Source of the DNA: Acidiflorens sp963847715
Lineage (GTDB): Bacteria > Acidobacteriota > Terriglobia > Terriglobales > Acidobacteriaceae
Assembly (NCBI GenBank): GCA_963847715.1
Contig: CAWKAZ010000012.1
Span: 496,001-560,000, forward strand
Direction: 5' to 3'
Length of the DNA stretch: 64,000 bases
The translations under genes were made by a program, and so were the position numbers. This document shows, piece by piece, positions 49,066-56,133 of the stretch. A model generated the notes under the pieces. That model saw only the letters and a program-made list of their open reading frames with translations. It was not told the origin of the DNA and searched no databases. Every line of letters begins with the position of its first letter. Positions within the stretch are counted from its first letter, which is position 1.

Positions 49066-49803
49066 TTATTCCTGCAGCAGCCCGGATGACTGCGGTTGCG
49101 GCGCCTGATGCAGTCCGCACTCGGTCTTGGCGAAGCCCACCCATCGCCCTGAGCGCGCATTCTCCCCGTCGTGCACGGGCCGAGTGCAAGGCGCGCAACC
49201 GATGCTGGGGTATCCCTGGTTGTGCAGCGGATTGTAGGGAAGATCATGACTGCGCAAGTAGTCCCAGACCATCTCGCTGGTCCAGTCGCATAGCGGATTG
49301 ATCTTTACCAGGCCGAACTTCAGGTCCCATTCGACTTTTTGAGCGTGGGCACGGTCGGGGGTCTGGTCGCGCCGGATCGCGGCGACCCACGCGTCTAGGG
49401 TCGATAACTTCCGGCGCAGTGGCTCGATCTTGCGCATATAGCAGCAGCGGTCCGGGCTATGCTGCCAAAGCGAGGCGCCGTGCTGCGCCGCCTGCTCGTC
49501 AACGCTCAGAGCAGGTTTCACTCGTTCGATTGTGATGCCGTATCGCTCTTCGACTTTGTGGATCAGTTCGTAAGTCTCGGGGAAGAAGAGCCCGGTGTCG
49601 AGGGTGAACACCTGTACGTCGAAACGAACGCGCGTAGCGAGATCAATCAGCACCATCCCCTCGGGACCAAACGCTGACGCGAGCGCAATTCTCCGTTCGA
49701 AGTGCGTCAGCGCCCACTCAAGGAGCTCCCCCGCGGACCACGACTCTCTGGCGGACTGCATCTCTTGCACCCACTCTCGTTCACCGATGCTGCGGTCAGC
49801 CAT
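49066..49803 (-). CDS. cysH: Adenylyl-/phosphoadenylyl-sulfate reductase
   Basis: Reduces APS or PAPS to sulfite with thioredoxin. 245 aa from ATG 49803. Two Cys pairs (SPDRCCYMRK and IGCAPCTRPV) predict a [4Fe-4S] cluster, which marks the APS-type enzyme. The catalytic Cys is in KTECGLH near the C-terminus. The PP-loop-like segment SAFGPEGMVLIDLA is present. It overlaps cobA by 8 bp and is the last gene of the sulfur operon. Confidence 0.93.
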   Translation of the reverse strand: MADRSIGEREWVQEMQSARESWSAGELLEWALTHFERRIALASAFGPEGMVLIDLATRVRFDVQVFTLDTGLFFPETYELIHKVEERYGITIERVKPALSVDEQAAQHGASLWQHSPDRCCYMRKIEPLRRKLSTLDAWVAAIRRDQTPDRAHAQKVEWDLKFGLVKINPLCDWTSEMVWDYLRSHDLPYNPLHNQGYPSIGCAPCTRPVHDGENARSGRWVGFAKTECGLHQAPQPQSSGLLQE

Positions 49804-50620
49804 GGGCAACCTCCCCGTTCTCATCTCCGCGCGGATTGAGGCGCGCGTCTGCAATCTCTGGCCGCGGAGACATTGCCGGCGTCCAAGTGTCCTCAAGACG
49901 ACGCCGGTCGTCGTCCGATACCCGGGTAACATCTCCAACAATAAGGATCGCGGGTTTCTGCTGCGCCGCCGTTTGGGCAAGATCTGCAAGCGTCGTCGCG
50001 ACAATCTGCTGAGCCGGAGTGCTCGCCCGGGAAATCAGCGCACACGGCGTATGCCACGGCACACCGGCAGCAGCCAATTTGCCGGCAGTCACCCGCGGGT
50101 CATCGCCCGGCATATACAGTGCGATGGTTGTGCCCGAAGCGAGGATTGAACGCAGGTCGGGAAGCGGCCGATCTTCGGCAAAGTGCCCGGTCATGATCAG
50201 AAGTGACGAAGCAGTAGCGCGCATGGTCAGCGAGATCTGCGCCGCCGCCGCGGCGGCGAGCGCCGAAGTCACCCCGGGCACAACTTCGAATGGAATGCCG
50301 GCCTGGCGAAGGGCGTGGATCTCTTCGCCCGCGCGGCCAAAGATCATTGGATCTCCACCCTTCAGTCGCACCACGCACAGGCCCTGCTGCGCGAGTTCGA
50401 TCATCAAAAAGTGGATGGCTTCCTGGCGCGTGCTTTTCCGGCCACTGCGCTTCCCGACATCGTAGAAAGCCGCGTTGGCGGGCGCCAAGGCAAGAATCTC
50501 CTTGGAGACGAGATCGTCGTGCAGAACCGCGTCGGCTCGGCCGAGGATCTTGAGTGCTTTCAGCGTGAGTAATTCCGGATCGCCCGGGCCTGCGCCAACC
50601 AGATAGACTTTGCCATTCAC
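49796..50620 (-). CDS. cobA: Uroporphyrinogen-III C-methyltransferase
   Basis: Makes precorrin-2 for siroheme. 274 aa, starting at GTG 50620, with the SUMT signatures VYLVGAGPGDPELLTLKALKIL and VVRLKGGDPMIFGRAGEE. It overlaps its neighbours on both sides, so the operon is tightly coupled. The C-terminal 30 residues are unusually polar. It provides the cofactor for the reductase encoded first in this operon. Confidence 0.94.
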   Translation of the reverse strand: MNGKVYLVGAGPGDPELLTLKALKILGRADAVLHDDLVSKEILALAPANAAFYDVGKRSGRKSTRQEAIHFLMIELAQQGLCVVRLKGGDPMIFGRAGEEIHALRQAGIPFEVVPGVTSALAAAAAAQISLTMRATASSLLIMTGHFAEDRPLPDLRSILASGTTIALYMPGDDPRVTAGKLAAAGVPWHTPCALISRASTPAQQIVATTLADLAQTAAQQKPAILIVGDVTRVSDDDRRRLEDTWTPAMSPRPEIADARLNPRGDENGEVAHG

Positions 50621-51240
50621 AAAAGATCCTTTCCTGTTTCATGGAACTGGTCGCGCTCAAACTGCGCGAGTGCTTCGGGAGTGACGGATTCGTGGATAAG
50701 CCCGCGTCGGAGTTCCGGATCGCTGACGTTATCAAAAAGCGCGGTGCGCTCCCGCCCGAGGTGATCGAGCCACTCACCGTAGACCGTGGGGAAGTCGTGT
50801 TCGAGCTGCTTACGGACGCGCTGCGCCAGCGCCGGGCTCAAGCCGCCGGTCGAAATCGCAATCTGAAATTGGCCGCGGCGAACTACTGCCGGATAGAAAA
50901 AGTCGCAATGTGGCGGGTCGTCGACGACATTGCACAGAATGCCCCGCCGCTGCGCTTCCCGATAGATCGAGTGATTGACCTCAACCGACGACGTCGCCGC
51001 CACCACCAAGAAGACGCCGTCGAGGTCGCCAGTTTCGAATGGCTTCTTCGTCCACGTCAGCGCACCTTGACTCGCGGCGTCAGCCACAGCCGCCGAGGCT
51101 GTCGGGGCAACCACCCGCACGATCGCTCCGCAATCGACCAGGCTGCGGATCTTCGGCTCCCCAATGTTTCCCGCTCCAGCGACTAGGCAGGTCCGTCCGG
51201 CGAGCTTGAGGAACATCGGGAATAAAGGTGCCGCGCTCAT
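50617..51240 (-). CDS. Precorrin-2 dehydrogenase / ferrochelatase (CysG N-terminal type)
   Basis: 207-aa protein that turns precorrin-2 into sirohydrochlorin and, in some members, siroheme. The NAD-binding GRTCLVAGAGNIGEPKIRSLVDCGA lies at the N-terminus, then CNVVDDPPHCDFFYPAVVRRGQ and STGGLSPALAQRVRKQLE. It matches the stand-alone CysG N-terminal (Met8-like) domain. It starts 3 bp after the reductase stop and overlaps cobA by 4 bp. Confidence 0.92.
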   Translation of the reverse strand: MSAAPLFPMFLKLAGRTCLVAGAGNIGEPKIRSLVDCGAIVRVVAPTASAAVADAASQGALTWTKKPFETGDLDGVFLVVAATSSVEVNHSIYREAQRRGILCNVVDDPPHCDFFYPAVVRRGQFQIAISTGGLSPALAQRVRKQLEHDFPTVYGEWLDHLGRERTALFDNVSDPELRRGLIHESVTPEALAQFERDQFHETGKDLL

Positions 51241-51243
51241 CGA

Positions 51244-52941
51244 TCAGCCCTCCACCGCATGCGGCACGGGAGCCGTCGGGCGGTCCCGTTCAATCGGATC
51301 CAGTTGCCTTCCGGCGAGAAACTCTCTGAGTTCGGCATCGGTATGTCGCGCAAAGTATCGACGTAAGTTCTCACCAGGCTCGCGGGTGGCGCGGTACTGC
51401 CGCAGCAGTCGCTCAATCGCGTCGGGGACTTCCAGGGCTGTGCAGCGATAGCCCACCGGCCGTGCGATCGTATGGAATGCGCCGACGGCGCCGCCCACGC
51501 AGAAGTAGTAAGCGTCGGTGAAGGAGCCGTTGACCTTGAGCTTCTTACCCTCCAGGCCGATGTCGGCGATCCAATGCTGGCCGCAGCTGTTGGGGCATCC
51601 GGTAACGTGCAGCCTCAGGTCCTGATCGAAGCCGGGAAGCCGCTCATCAAGTTCCTCGGTGAGCCAGCGGGAAAAGCTCTTTGTCTCAGTAATCGCGAGT
51701 TTGCAGAACTCCGTTCCGCTGCACGCAACCGTGCCGCGCACGAACGGTGAGGCTTGCACAGGAAAGCCAATCGCATCGAGTTCCTTGGCGAGCAAGTCCG
51801 CATCCTGATGCGGGACATTGACGATGAGCAGGTTCTGCATGGCCGTAGTCCGCAGGTCTCCCGAGGCAAAGCGCTCGGAAAGTTCGGCGGCCGCACGCAG
51901 CTGCTCGGAAGTGACCCGCCCGCGCAAAACCGCCGCGCCCACGAAGCACAGGCCTTCCTGCTTCTGAGGGTGAATGCCAAGATGATCGCGATGAACATCT
52001 GCCGGAGTATGCTCGGCTTCTGCGGGGTCCAGGCGGTAGCCAAGTAAGCGCTCGAGTTCAGACTGAAAGCTCTCTGCAGTCCAGCCCTCGCGCAGGAAGA
52101 GAAATTTGAGGCGGGCGCGTTCGCGATGTTCGCGCAAAGAATCTGAAGCCCGGAATAGCTCCGCGACCCCACGAAGCACGTCGATGACCTGACCCCAGCG
52201 AACAAATGCATTGAGACGTACCGCCAGATGTGGATCGGTCGAGAGTCCTCCGCCGACGCGAAGCGAAAAGCCCACCTCGGCTTGGCCATTGACCGTCCGT
52301 GTGGTCGCGGTCAGCCCCACATCGTTAATCTCCGGATACGAGCACCAAGCCGGGCATCCCGTGAGCGAGACTTTGAATTTTCGCGGGAGGTTGTAAAACT
52401 CTGCGTTACCGGCCAGCAGTTGCGAAGCTTCGATTGCCAAGGGCGAGACATCGCAAACCTCATCCGCGTCCAGACCGGCAACGGGGCAGCCGGTGATATT
52501 GCGCACTACGTCCCCGCAGGCACCGATCGTGTTCAGACCGTGCTGCTCAAGAGCGGTGATGACCTCCGGGAGCGCTTCAGCCGTCACCCAGTGCAATTGA
52601 ATATTCTGCCGGACTGTGATGTCGGCAACACCGCGCCCGAAACGCCGCGAGAGATCGGCGATCGCGTGCATCTGGCTCGACCGCAAAATGCCGTTCGGAA
52701 TCCGGATGCGCACCATGAAGCAGGGCAATGCTTTGCCTTCGCCGTTTTGCCCGCCCACCACGCCGGCTCCGTCGCCCTGCGTATATACACCCCACCAGCG
52801 CAAGTACGTGCCCAGCCACTCGGGGGGTATTGCGGGAAACCCGTTGCGGGCGAATCCGCGAATTTCTTCAAACGCCTCCCACGGATTCTTCTCGCGCTTC
52901 AGCCGCTCGACGCGTTGTGCCTTCGTTTCTGTTTTCGCCAT
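51244..52941 (-). CDS. Ferredoxin-type sulfite/nitrite reductase
   Basis: 565-aa siroheme/[4Fe-4S] enzyme. Two ferredoxin-like halves are seen: the first has GDVVRNITGCPVAG and SLTGCPAWCSYPEINDVG; the second has the cluster ligands VACSGTEFCKLAITETK and HVTGCPNSCGQHWIADIG. Sequence alone does not separate nitrite from sulfite reductases. Operon partners (siroheme genes, cysH) and the Cys-rich leader argue for sulfite reduction, as in mycobacterial NirA/SirA. First gene of the operon. Confidence 0.92.
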   Translation of the reverse strand: MAKTETKAQRVERLKREKNPWEAFEEIRGFARNGFPAIPPEWLGTYLRWWGVYTQGDGAGVVGGQNGEGKALPCFMVRIRIPNGILRSSQMHAIADLSRRFGRGVADITVRQNIQLHWVTAEALPEVITALEQHGLNTIGACGDVVRNITGCPVAGLDADEVCDVSPLAIEASQLLAGNAEFYNLPRKFKVSLTGCPAWCSYPEINDVGLTATTRTVNGQAEVGFSLRVGGGLSTDPHLAVRLNAFVRWGQVIDVLRGVAELFRASDSLREHRERARLKFLFLREGWTAESFQSELERLLGYRLDPAEAEHTPADVHRDHLGIHPQKQEGLCFVGAAVLRGRVTSEQLRAAAELSERFASGDLRTTAMQNLLIVNVPHQDADLLAKELDAIGFPVQASPFVRGTVACSGTEFCKLAITETKSFSRWLTEELDERLPGFDQDLRLHVTGCPNSCGQHWIADIGLEGKKLKVNGSFTDAYYFCVGGAVGAFHTIARPVGYRCTALEVPDAIERLLRQYRATREPGENLRRYFARHTDAELREFLAGRQLDPIERDRPTAPVPHAVEG

Positions 52942-52950
52942 TTTGTCCCC

Positions 52951-52988
52951 AAAAAGAAAAACCCATCGCTTTTACTGGCGATGGGTTT
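52951..52988 (-). terminator. Intrinsic terminator (attenuator) just upstream of the reductase gene
   Basis: On the minus strand AAACCCATCGC (52988-52978) pairs perfectly with GCGATGGGTTT (52969-52959) over an 8-nt loop, followed by TTTTTCTTTTT. It lies about 10 bp upstream of the reductase ATG, after the leader peptide, so read-through must be controlled. It has no other gene to terminate. Confidence 0.85.
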
Positions 52989-53013
52989 ATGTATGCCGAA
53001 AATTGAATCTAGA

Positions 53014-53100
53014 TTAAGTCAGCAGACCCCCTGCGCCAGGACACACATTGGCGCAACAACAACAACACATCATGACGGGGTTGGATCGCTTCACGATCAT
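53014..53100 (-). CDS. Cysteine-run leader peptide
   Basis: Minus-strand ORF of 28 codons from ATG 53100 to TAA 53016-53014. An inner start at 53073 gives MMCCCCCANVCPGAGGLLT: five consecutive Cys codons (four TGT, one TGC) and a sixth shortly after. No Shine-Dalgarno is visible. The likely -10 box lies 10 bp before ATG 53100, so the mRNA may be leaderless. It ends about 25 bp before the attenuator stem. I infer a cysteine-sensing leader for the sulfur operon, by analogy to polycysteine leader ORFs described in mycobacteria. Confidence 0.8.
   Translation of the reverse strand: MIVKRSNPVMMCCCCCANVCPGAGGLLT
53026..53054 (-). promoter_or_regulatory. Alternative RNA pairing segments of the attenuator
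   Basis: GCGCCA (53054-53049), overlapping the last Cys codon of the run, can pair with TGGCGC (53038-53033). The same downstream segment, GGCGCAGGGGGT (53037-53026), can instead pair with ACCCATCGCC, the 5' arm of the terminator (GGCG/CGCC and GGGGT/ACCC with a bulge). This gives the segment 1-2, 2-3 and 3-4 logic of classical attenuation. Confidence 0.6.
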
Positions 53101-53110
53101 TGGTGTCGAA

Positions 53111-53140
53111 AGTTTAAGAAACCGCCGCCGCCGCGTCCAA
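53111..53140 (-). promoter_or_regulatory. Candidate promoter of the sulfur operon
   Basis: Minus strand: TTGGAC (53140-53135), 18-bp spacer, TAAACT (53116-53111). Transcription would start a few bases before ATG 53100 of the leader peptide. Confidence 0.5.
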
Positions 53141-53429
53141 TCGAAAATTTGGTTCCGCGGCAGTTGAAGTTTCGATGAAGTGGCTTACTGGAATGATTCA
53201 GAAGATTCGCTTCGGCAGACAGTAACAGCACCGAAACAGTGGAATTTACTCGCCGCAGGCTGGCGCAAGTATCCACAGGCCAAAATTGCAAGCGAAAAAT
53301 AAGCGAAAGTCCAACAGCCGAACCATTTTCCTAAACACAACTGCTGGTAGTCATCTTTCTGGTAAACCGCAATCTGTCGTAGTTTCCCAAAACGGTCCAA
53401 GGCCTCCGTCTCAACCTGAAACTTTCTTA

Positions 53430-53457
53430 TTGACAACAAACGATTTAGGCGTAGGAT
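53430..53457 (+). promoter_or_regulatory. Promoter of the mra/dcw cluster
   Basis: TTGACA (53430-53435), 16-bp spacer, TAGGAT (53452-53457). It is about 215 bp upstream of mraZ and directly abuts the GTGG repeats. The rest of 53141-53429 holds no recognised gene. Confidence 0.65.
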
Positions 53458-53482
53458 GTGGACAAAAGTGGTTGAAAGTGGA
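53458..53482 (+). promoter_or_regulatory. MraZ operator (three GTGG direct repeats)
   Basis: GTGGA at 53458, GTGGT at 53468 and GTGGA at 53478, with an exact 10-bp period; the second and third are preceded by AAA (AAAGTGG). MraZ proteins bind such GTGG repeats upstream of their own gene. The position over the start site suggests autorepression. Confidence 0.75.
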
Positions 53483-53673
53483 GCAAAAATTAGAGGTCGT
53501 GGGTAGAACGCTAAGTTTCGAGGCGCCAGTGGTTTTAGAGACTGACACCCCAAAAAACGAGCCCAACGAACCCGAATCCACTGCATTTGTGGCCGCTTCT
53601 ACCTCCCTCGCAATCGTGGCTGTGGTAGCAGCCACAAGAAATAAAAAGAACCCGTCAACCTGGGGCAAGGCAC

Positions 53674-54114
53674 ATGTTTCGCGGAAATCATCCAACGCGC
53701 GTCGACGAAAAAGGACGGTTAAAGGTCCCGGCGGAATTCAAGCGCGTGATCGACGAGAAATATGCGCAGAAATTTTACATCACCAGCCTCGATGGAATTG
53801 TTGCTCAAGTGTATCCCTTCGAGGAGTGGGAGCGGATCGAGCAGAAGCTGGCGGCGTTATCGACGTTCAATCCGACAAAGAAAAAGTTCTTGAATCGCAC
53901 CAACTATTACGGGCAGGTCGTGGAGATGGACGGGCAGGGGCGCCTGCTGGTTCCGCAGATCCTGCGTGAGTCGGCGCAGATTCGCGGAGAAGTGGCAGTG
54001 CTCGGAAATCTGACCTATCTCGAAGTCAGGAACCTGGAAGCGTTCCGCAAGGAGATTGACGAGCAGGCCTTTACGGATGACGACACGAAGACGCTCGACG
54101 AATTGGGCATCTAG
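53674..54114 (+). CDS. mraZ: Transcriptional regulator MraZ
   Basis: 146-aa protein with two AbrB-like halves carrying the DxxxR motifs: MFRGNHPTRVDEKGRLKVPAEFK and YYGQVVEMDGQGRLLVPQILRE. It represses the division cluster in other bacteria, and a matching operator lies 190 bp upstream. It is the first gene of the cluster; rsmH follows after 14 bp. Confidence 0.95.
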   Translation: MFRGNHPTRVDEKGRLKVPAEFKRVIDEKYAQKFYITSLDGIVAQVYPFEEWERIEQKLAALSTFNPTKKKFLNRTNYYGQVVEMDGQGRLLVPQILRESAQIRGEVAVLGNLTYLEVRNLEAFRKEIDEQAFTDDDTKTLDELGI

Positions 54115-54128
54115 TAATCGCGCAAACG

Positions 54129-55130
54129 GTGGACACGGATTCAGATTCGGATTCGATACACACCCCCGAGCGGGGTGGGCATGGAGCGGGTGGCCATGTC
54201 CCGGTTCTTTTAAAAGAAGCGATCGATTTTCTAGCCGTAAGGCGTGGTGGAACTTATCTGGATGCCACGGTGGGCTTGGGCGGGCACAGTTGCGAAATCG
54301 CAAAACGCCTCGGCGCACCGGGACATTTGATTGGCTTCGATAAGGATCCGGCGGCGCTGAATGTGGCGCGGATAAAACTCGCGCCAGTCGATAGTCGTCA
54401 GTCGTTAGTCGTTAGCGAAACGATTTCCGAACGACCAGTGACCAACGACCAGCGACCGAGTTTGGATTGGCCAACGATTACGTTGCTGCATGGATCGTTT
54501 GCAGAACTTGCGAACGACCAACGACCAGCGACGATCGACGGCATCCTGGCCGACTTGGGCCTGAGCAGTTTGCAGCTCGGCGACCCGGAACGCGGATTTA
54601 GTTTTCAGGCAGATGGACCGTTGGACATGCGGATGAACCCGATGTCTGGCGAGACTGCCGAACAAGTGGTAAACCACATCGACGAGCGCGAGCTGGCCGA
54701 TGTGATTTACGAATTCGGTGAGGAAAGGAGGTCGCGGAGAATCGCCAGAGCCATTGTCCGGTCGCGGCCGATACAGACGACAAAGCAACTTGTAGACGTC
54801 GTATCAGCCGCGGCCCGGTCAATGAAACATGAGCGGATTCATCCGGCGACCAGGACCTTTCAGGCTCTCCGAATCTTCGTAAACCGTGAACTGGACGATC
54901 TGAAAGCACTGCTGGAGGCGGCTCCCAGAGTGCTGAAGCCAGGAGGAAGACTGGTAGTGATCAGCTTTCACTCGCTGGAAGACAGAATCGTCAAAGATGC
55001 GACGCGCGAAGGAGCGAAGCAAGGCTGGTACCAGCTCCTGACCAAAAAGCCGGTGACCGCCAGCGAAGAAGAGATTGATCGCAATCCGCGGTCGCGCAGC
55101 GCGAAGATGCGTGCCGCCGAACGACTGTAG
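54129..55130 (+). CDS. rsmH: 16S rRNA (cytosine-1402-N4)-methyltransferase RsmH
   Basis: SAM-dependent methyltransferase, 333 aa from GTG 54129. Motifs: GHVPVLLKEAIDFL, TYLDATVGLGGHS (SAM), IDGILADLGLSSLQLGDPERGFSF, and HPATRTFQALRIFVNRELDDL near the C-terminus. A heptad array (54386-54459) and a second short one (54510-54540) lie inside the frame and encode VDSRQSLVVSETISERPVTN and NDQRPA-like segments, just after the SAM domain's second strand and around the HGSFAEL strand. They are absent from the family consensus, so they look like in-frame insertions. The start codon is uncertain. Confidence 0.9.
   Translation: MDTDSDSDSIHTPERGGHGAGGHVPVLLKEAIDFLAVRRGGTYLDATVGLGGHSCEIAKRLGAPGHLIGFDKDPAALNVARIKLAPVDSRQSLVVSETISERPVTNDQRPSLDWPTITLLHGSFAELANDQRPATIDGILADLGLSSLQLGDPERGFSFQADGPLDMRMNPMSGETAEQVVNHIDERELADVIYEFGEERRSRRIARAIVRSRPIQTTKQLVDVVSAAARSMKHERIHPATRTFQALRIFVNRELDDLKALLEAAPRVLKPGGRLVVISFHSLEDRIVKDATREGAKQGWYQLLTKKPVTASEEEIDRNPRSRSAKMRAAERL
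54386..54459. repeat. Inverted heptad array inside rsmH, GTCGTTG type
   Basis: Left arm AGTCGAT-AGTCGTC-AGTCGTT-AGTCGTT (54386-54413). Right arm ACGACCA-GTGACCA-ACGACCA-GCGACCG (about 54430-54458). It has the same two-arm form as the spacer copies in the ribosomal operon, but is read through in frame. Confidence 0.9.
54510..54540. repeat. Short heptad array inside rsmH
   Basis: CGAACGACCAACGACCAGCG then ACGATCGACG, a single arm of the same family, about 50 bp after the first array. It encodes NDQRPATIDG. Confidence 0.85.
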
Positions 55131-55272
55131 CGCTGGCATCTTGCCGGCAAGAAAATTTAGGTTCGCCCCGGAGAAACTGCCGGGCGCCCGGTGCGGTGAT
55201 AGTAAGGCGTGCCGGGATAAAGATTGTGGAAGAGCGGCGTACGATGAGCAGCGCAGCCGAAGATCGACGCGG

Positions 55273-55335
55273 TGGAAGAGCGGCCCTTTAGGGCTGCGTT
55301 GAAAGCTTTGAAGAGGGGGCTTCAGCCCCGGCTTC
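55273..55335. repeat. REP-like double-hairpin element (rsmH-ftsL region)
   Basis: GGAAGAGCGGCCCTTTAGGG with stem GCGGCCC-TTTA-GGGCTGC, then GGGGC-TTCA-GCCCC. The first 15 bases GGAAGAGCGGCCCTT match the element at 24946. The stretch 55131-55421 is otherwise without a convincing gene. Confidence 0.7.
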
Positions 55336-55421
55336 CAGATTCTGTGGTGGAGTTTTACCGAAGCGGCCAAGAAAAAATAGAACAAGGCCGGGTTCGGGAA
55401 GAAAAAACTGGAAAACTGGCA

Positions 55422-55592
55422 ATGACTTTTACCGGCACGCTTATCGAAGATCTGATGGCCACAGTCGACCGCGCGCAACAGCGCGCGCAAACGGACCAAC
55501 CAATATTCGCCGAACTGATGGTCGTCGAATCTTGGCTCGCCTCAGGTCAGGAAAATACCGACTACGATTCCAAGTTTCTGGGAGTGGCATAA
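55422..55592 (+). CDS. Small protein between rsmH and ftsL
   Basis: 56-aa acidic helical protein: MTFTGTLIEDLMATVDRAQQ, then IFAELMVVESWLASGQENTD. The frame extends upstream to 55272, but that part is encoded by the palindromic repeat, so I take ATG 55422. It sits 3 bp before ftsL, suggesting translational coupling. Function unknown; it may be a division-cluster accessory protein specific to this lineage. Confidence 0.6.
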   Translation: MTFTGTLIEDLMATVDRAQQRAQTDQPIFAELMVVESWLASGQENTDYDSKFLGVA

Positions 55593-55595
55593 ATT

Positions 55596-56054
55596 ATGAG
55601 CGCCCTGGCAATCCAAAACGCAGTTCCTTCTGCTCGGCGTAAGTCCTGCTGGCTGGGGACCCCGGAAATTTATTTCCGCAAGACCATCGATAATTCGCGA
55701 CTGGTGAAAGTCGAAGATCCGCGCCGCGAACGCGAAATGAAAATGTTCGGGCTGGCGCTGTGCTGTCTCTTCCTGCTAGTGATGGGGTACGCGCTGCAGC
55801 ATTTCCGCGCCATTGAATACGGGTACGGAATCGAGACGCTGCGCTCGCAGCGCGATGGCCTCACCGACTTGAACCGCGCGCTACGACTTGAGGAAGCATC
55901 TTTGCGCGATCCGGAACGCATCGATTTGACGGCGCGTAAGCTGGGCCTGCAACCGACCCAACCCGGACAAGTCTTCCGTATGGAAACCTCGTCTGATACG
56001 GCCGCGCCGATCATGGCGAGCGTAACTCCAGTCGCGGTAGTGTCGGCACGCTAG
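55596..56054 (+). CDS. ftsL: FtsL-like cell-division protein
   Basis: 152-aa bitopic membrane protein. A cytosolic N-terminus of about 50 residues leads to one TM helix (MFGLALCCLFLLVMGYALQH) and an extracytoplasmic coiled-coil (GYGIETLRSQRDGLTDLNRALRLEEASLRD), then ARKLGLQPTQPGQV. This layout and the place between rsmH and the PBP identify it as FtsL. In other bacteria it binds FtsB and FtsQ. Confidence 0.8.
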   Translation: MSALAIQNAVPSARRKSCWLGTPEIYFRKTIDNSRLVKVEDPRREREMKMFGLALCCLFLLVMGYALQHFRAIEYGYGIETLRSQRDGLTDLNRALRLEEASLRDPERIDLTARKLGLQPTQPGQVFRMETSSDTAAPIMASVTPVAVVSAR

Positions 56055-56057
56055 AAC

Positions 56058-56133
56058 AGCTCTCAGTTCCCGGTTCTCAGTTCTCAGAGAAAGCTCATAC
56101 CGTGCAACTGAGAACTCAGGACTGGGAACTCAG
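56058..56133. repeat. Inverted heptad array, TTCTCAG type (ftsL-ftsI spacer)
   Basis: Left arm CAGCTCTCAGTTCCCGGTTC and on (56058-56088). Right arm ACTGAGAACTCAGGACTGGG and on (56106-56131). The spacer copy of the ribosomal operon family is thus also present in the division cluster. Confidence 0.9.

Noticed and set aside
51244..52941. Calling the reductase a nitrite reductase (nirA)
   Set aside because: Sequence alone does not decide. The neighbouring cysH and siroheme genes and the Cys-run leader favour sulfite reduction, so I left the gene symbol empty.
53286..53969. Plus-strand ORF of 227 codons overlapping mraZ
   Set aside because: Its second half overlaps mraZ in another frame, and its first half covers the promoter and MraZ operator. 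No domain is visible.
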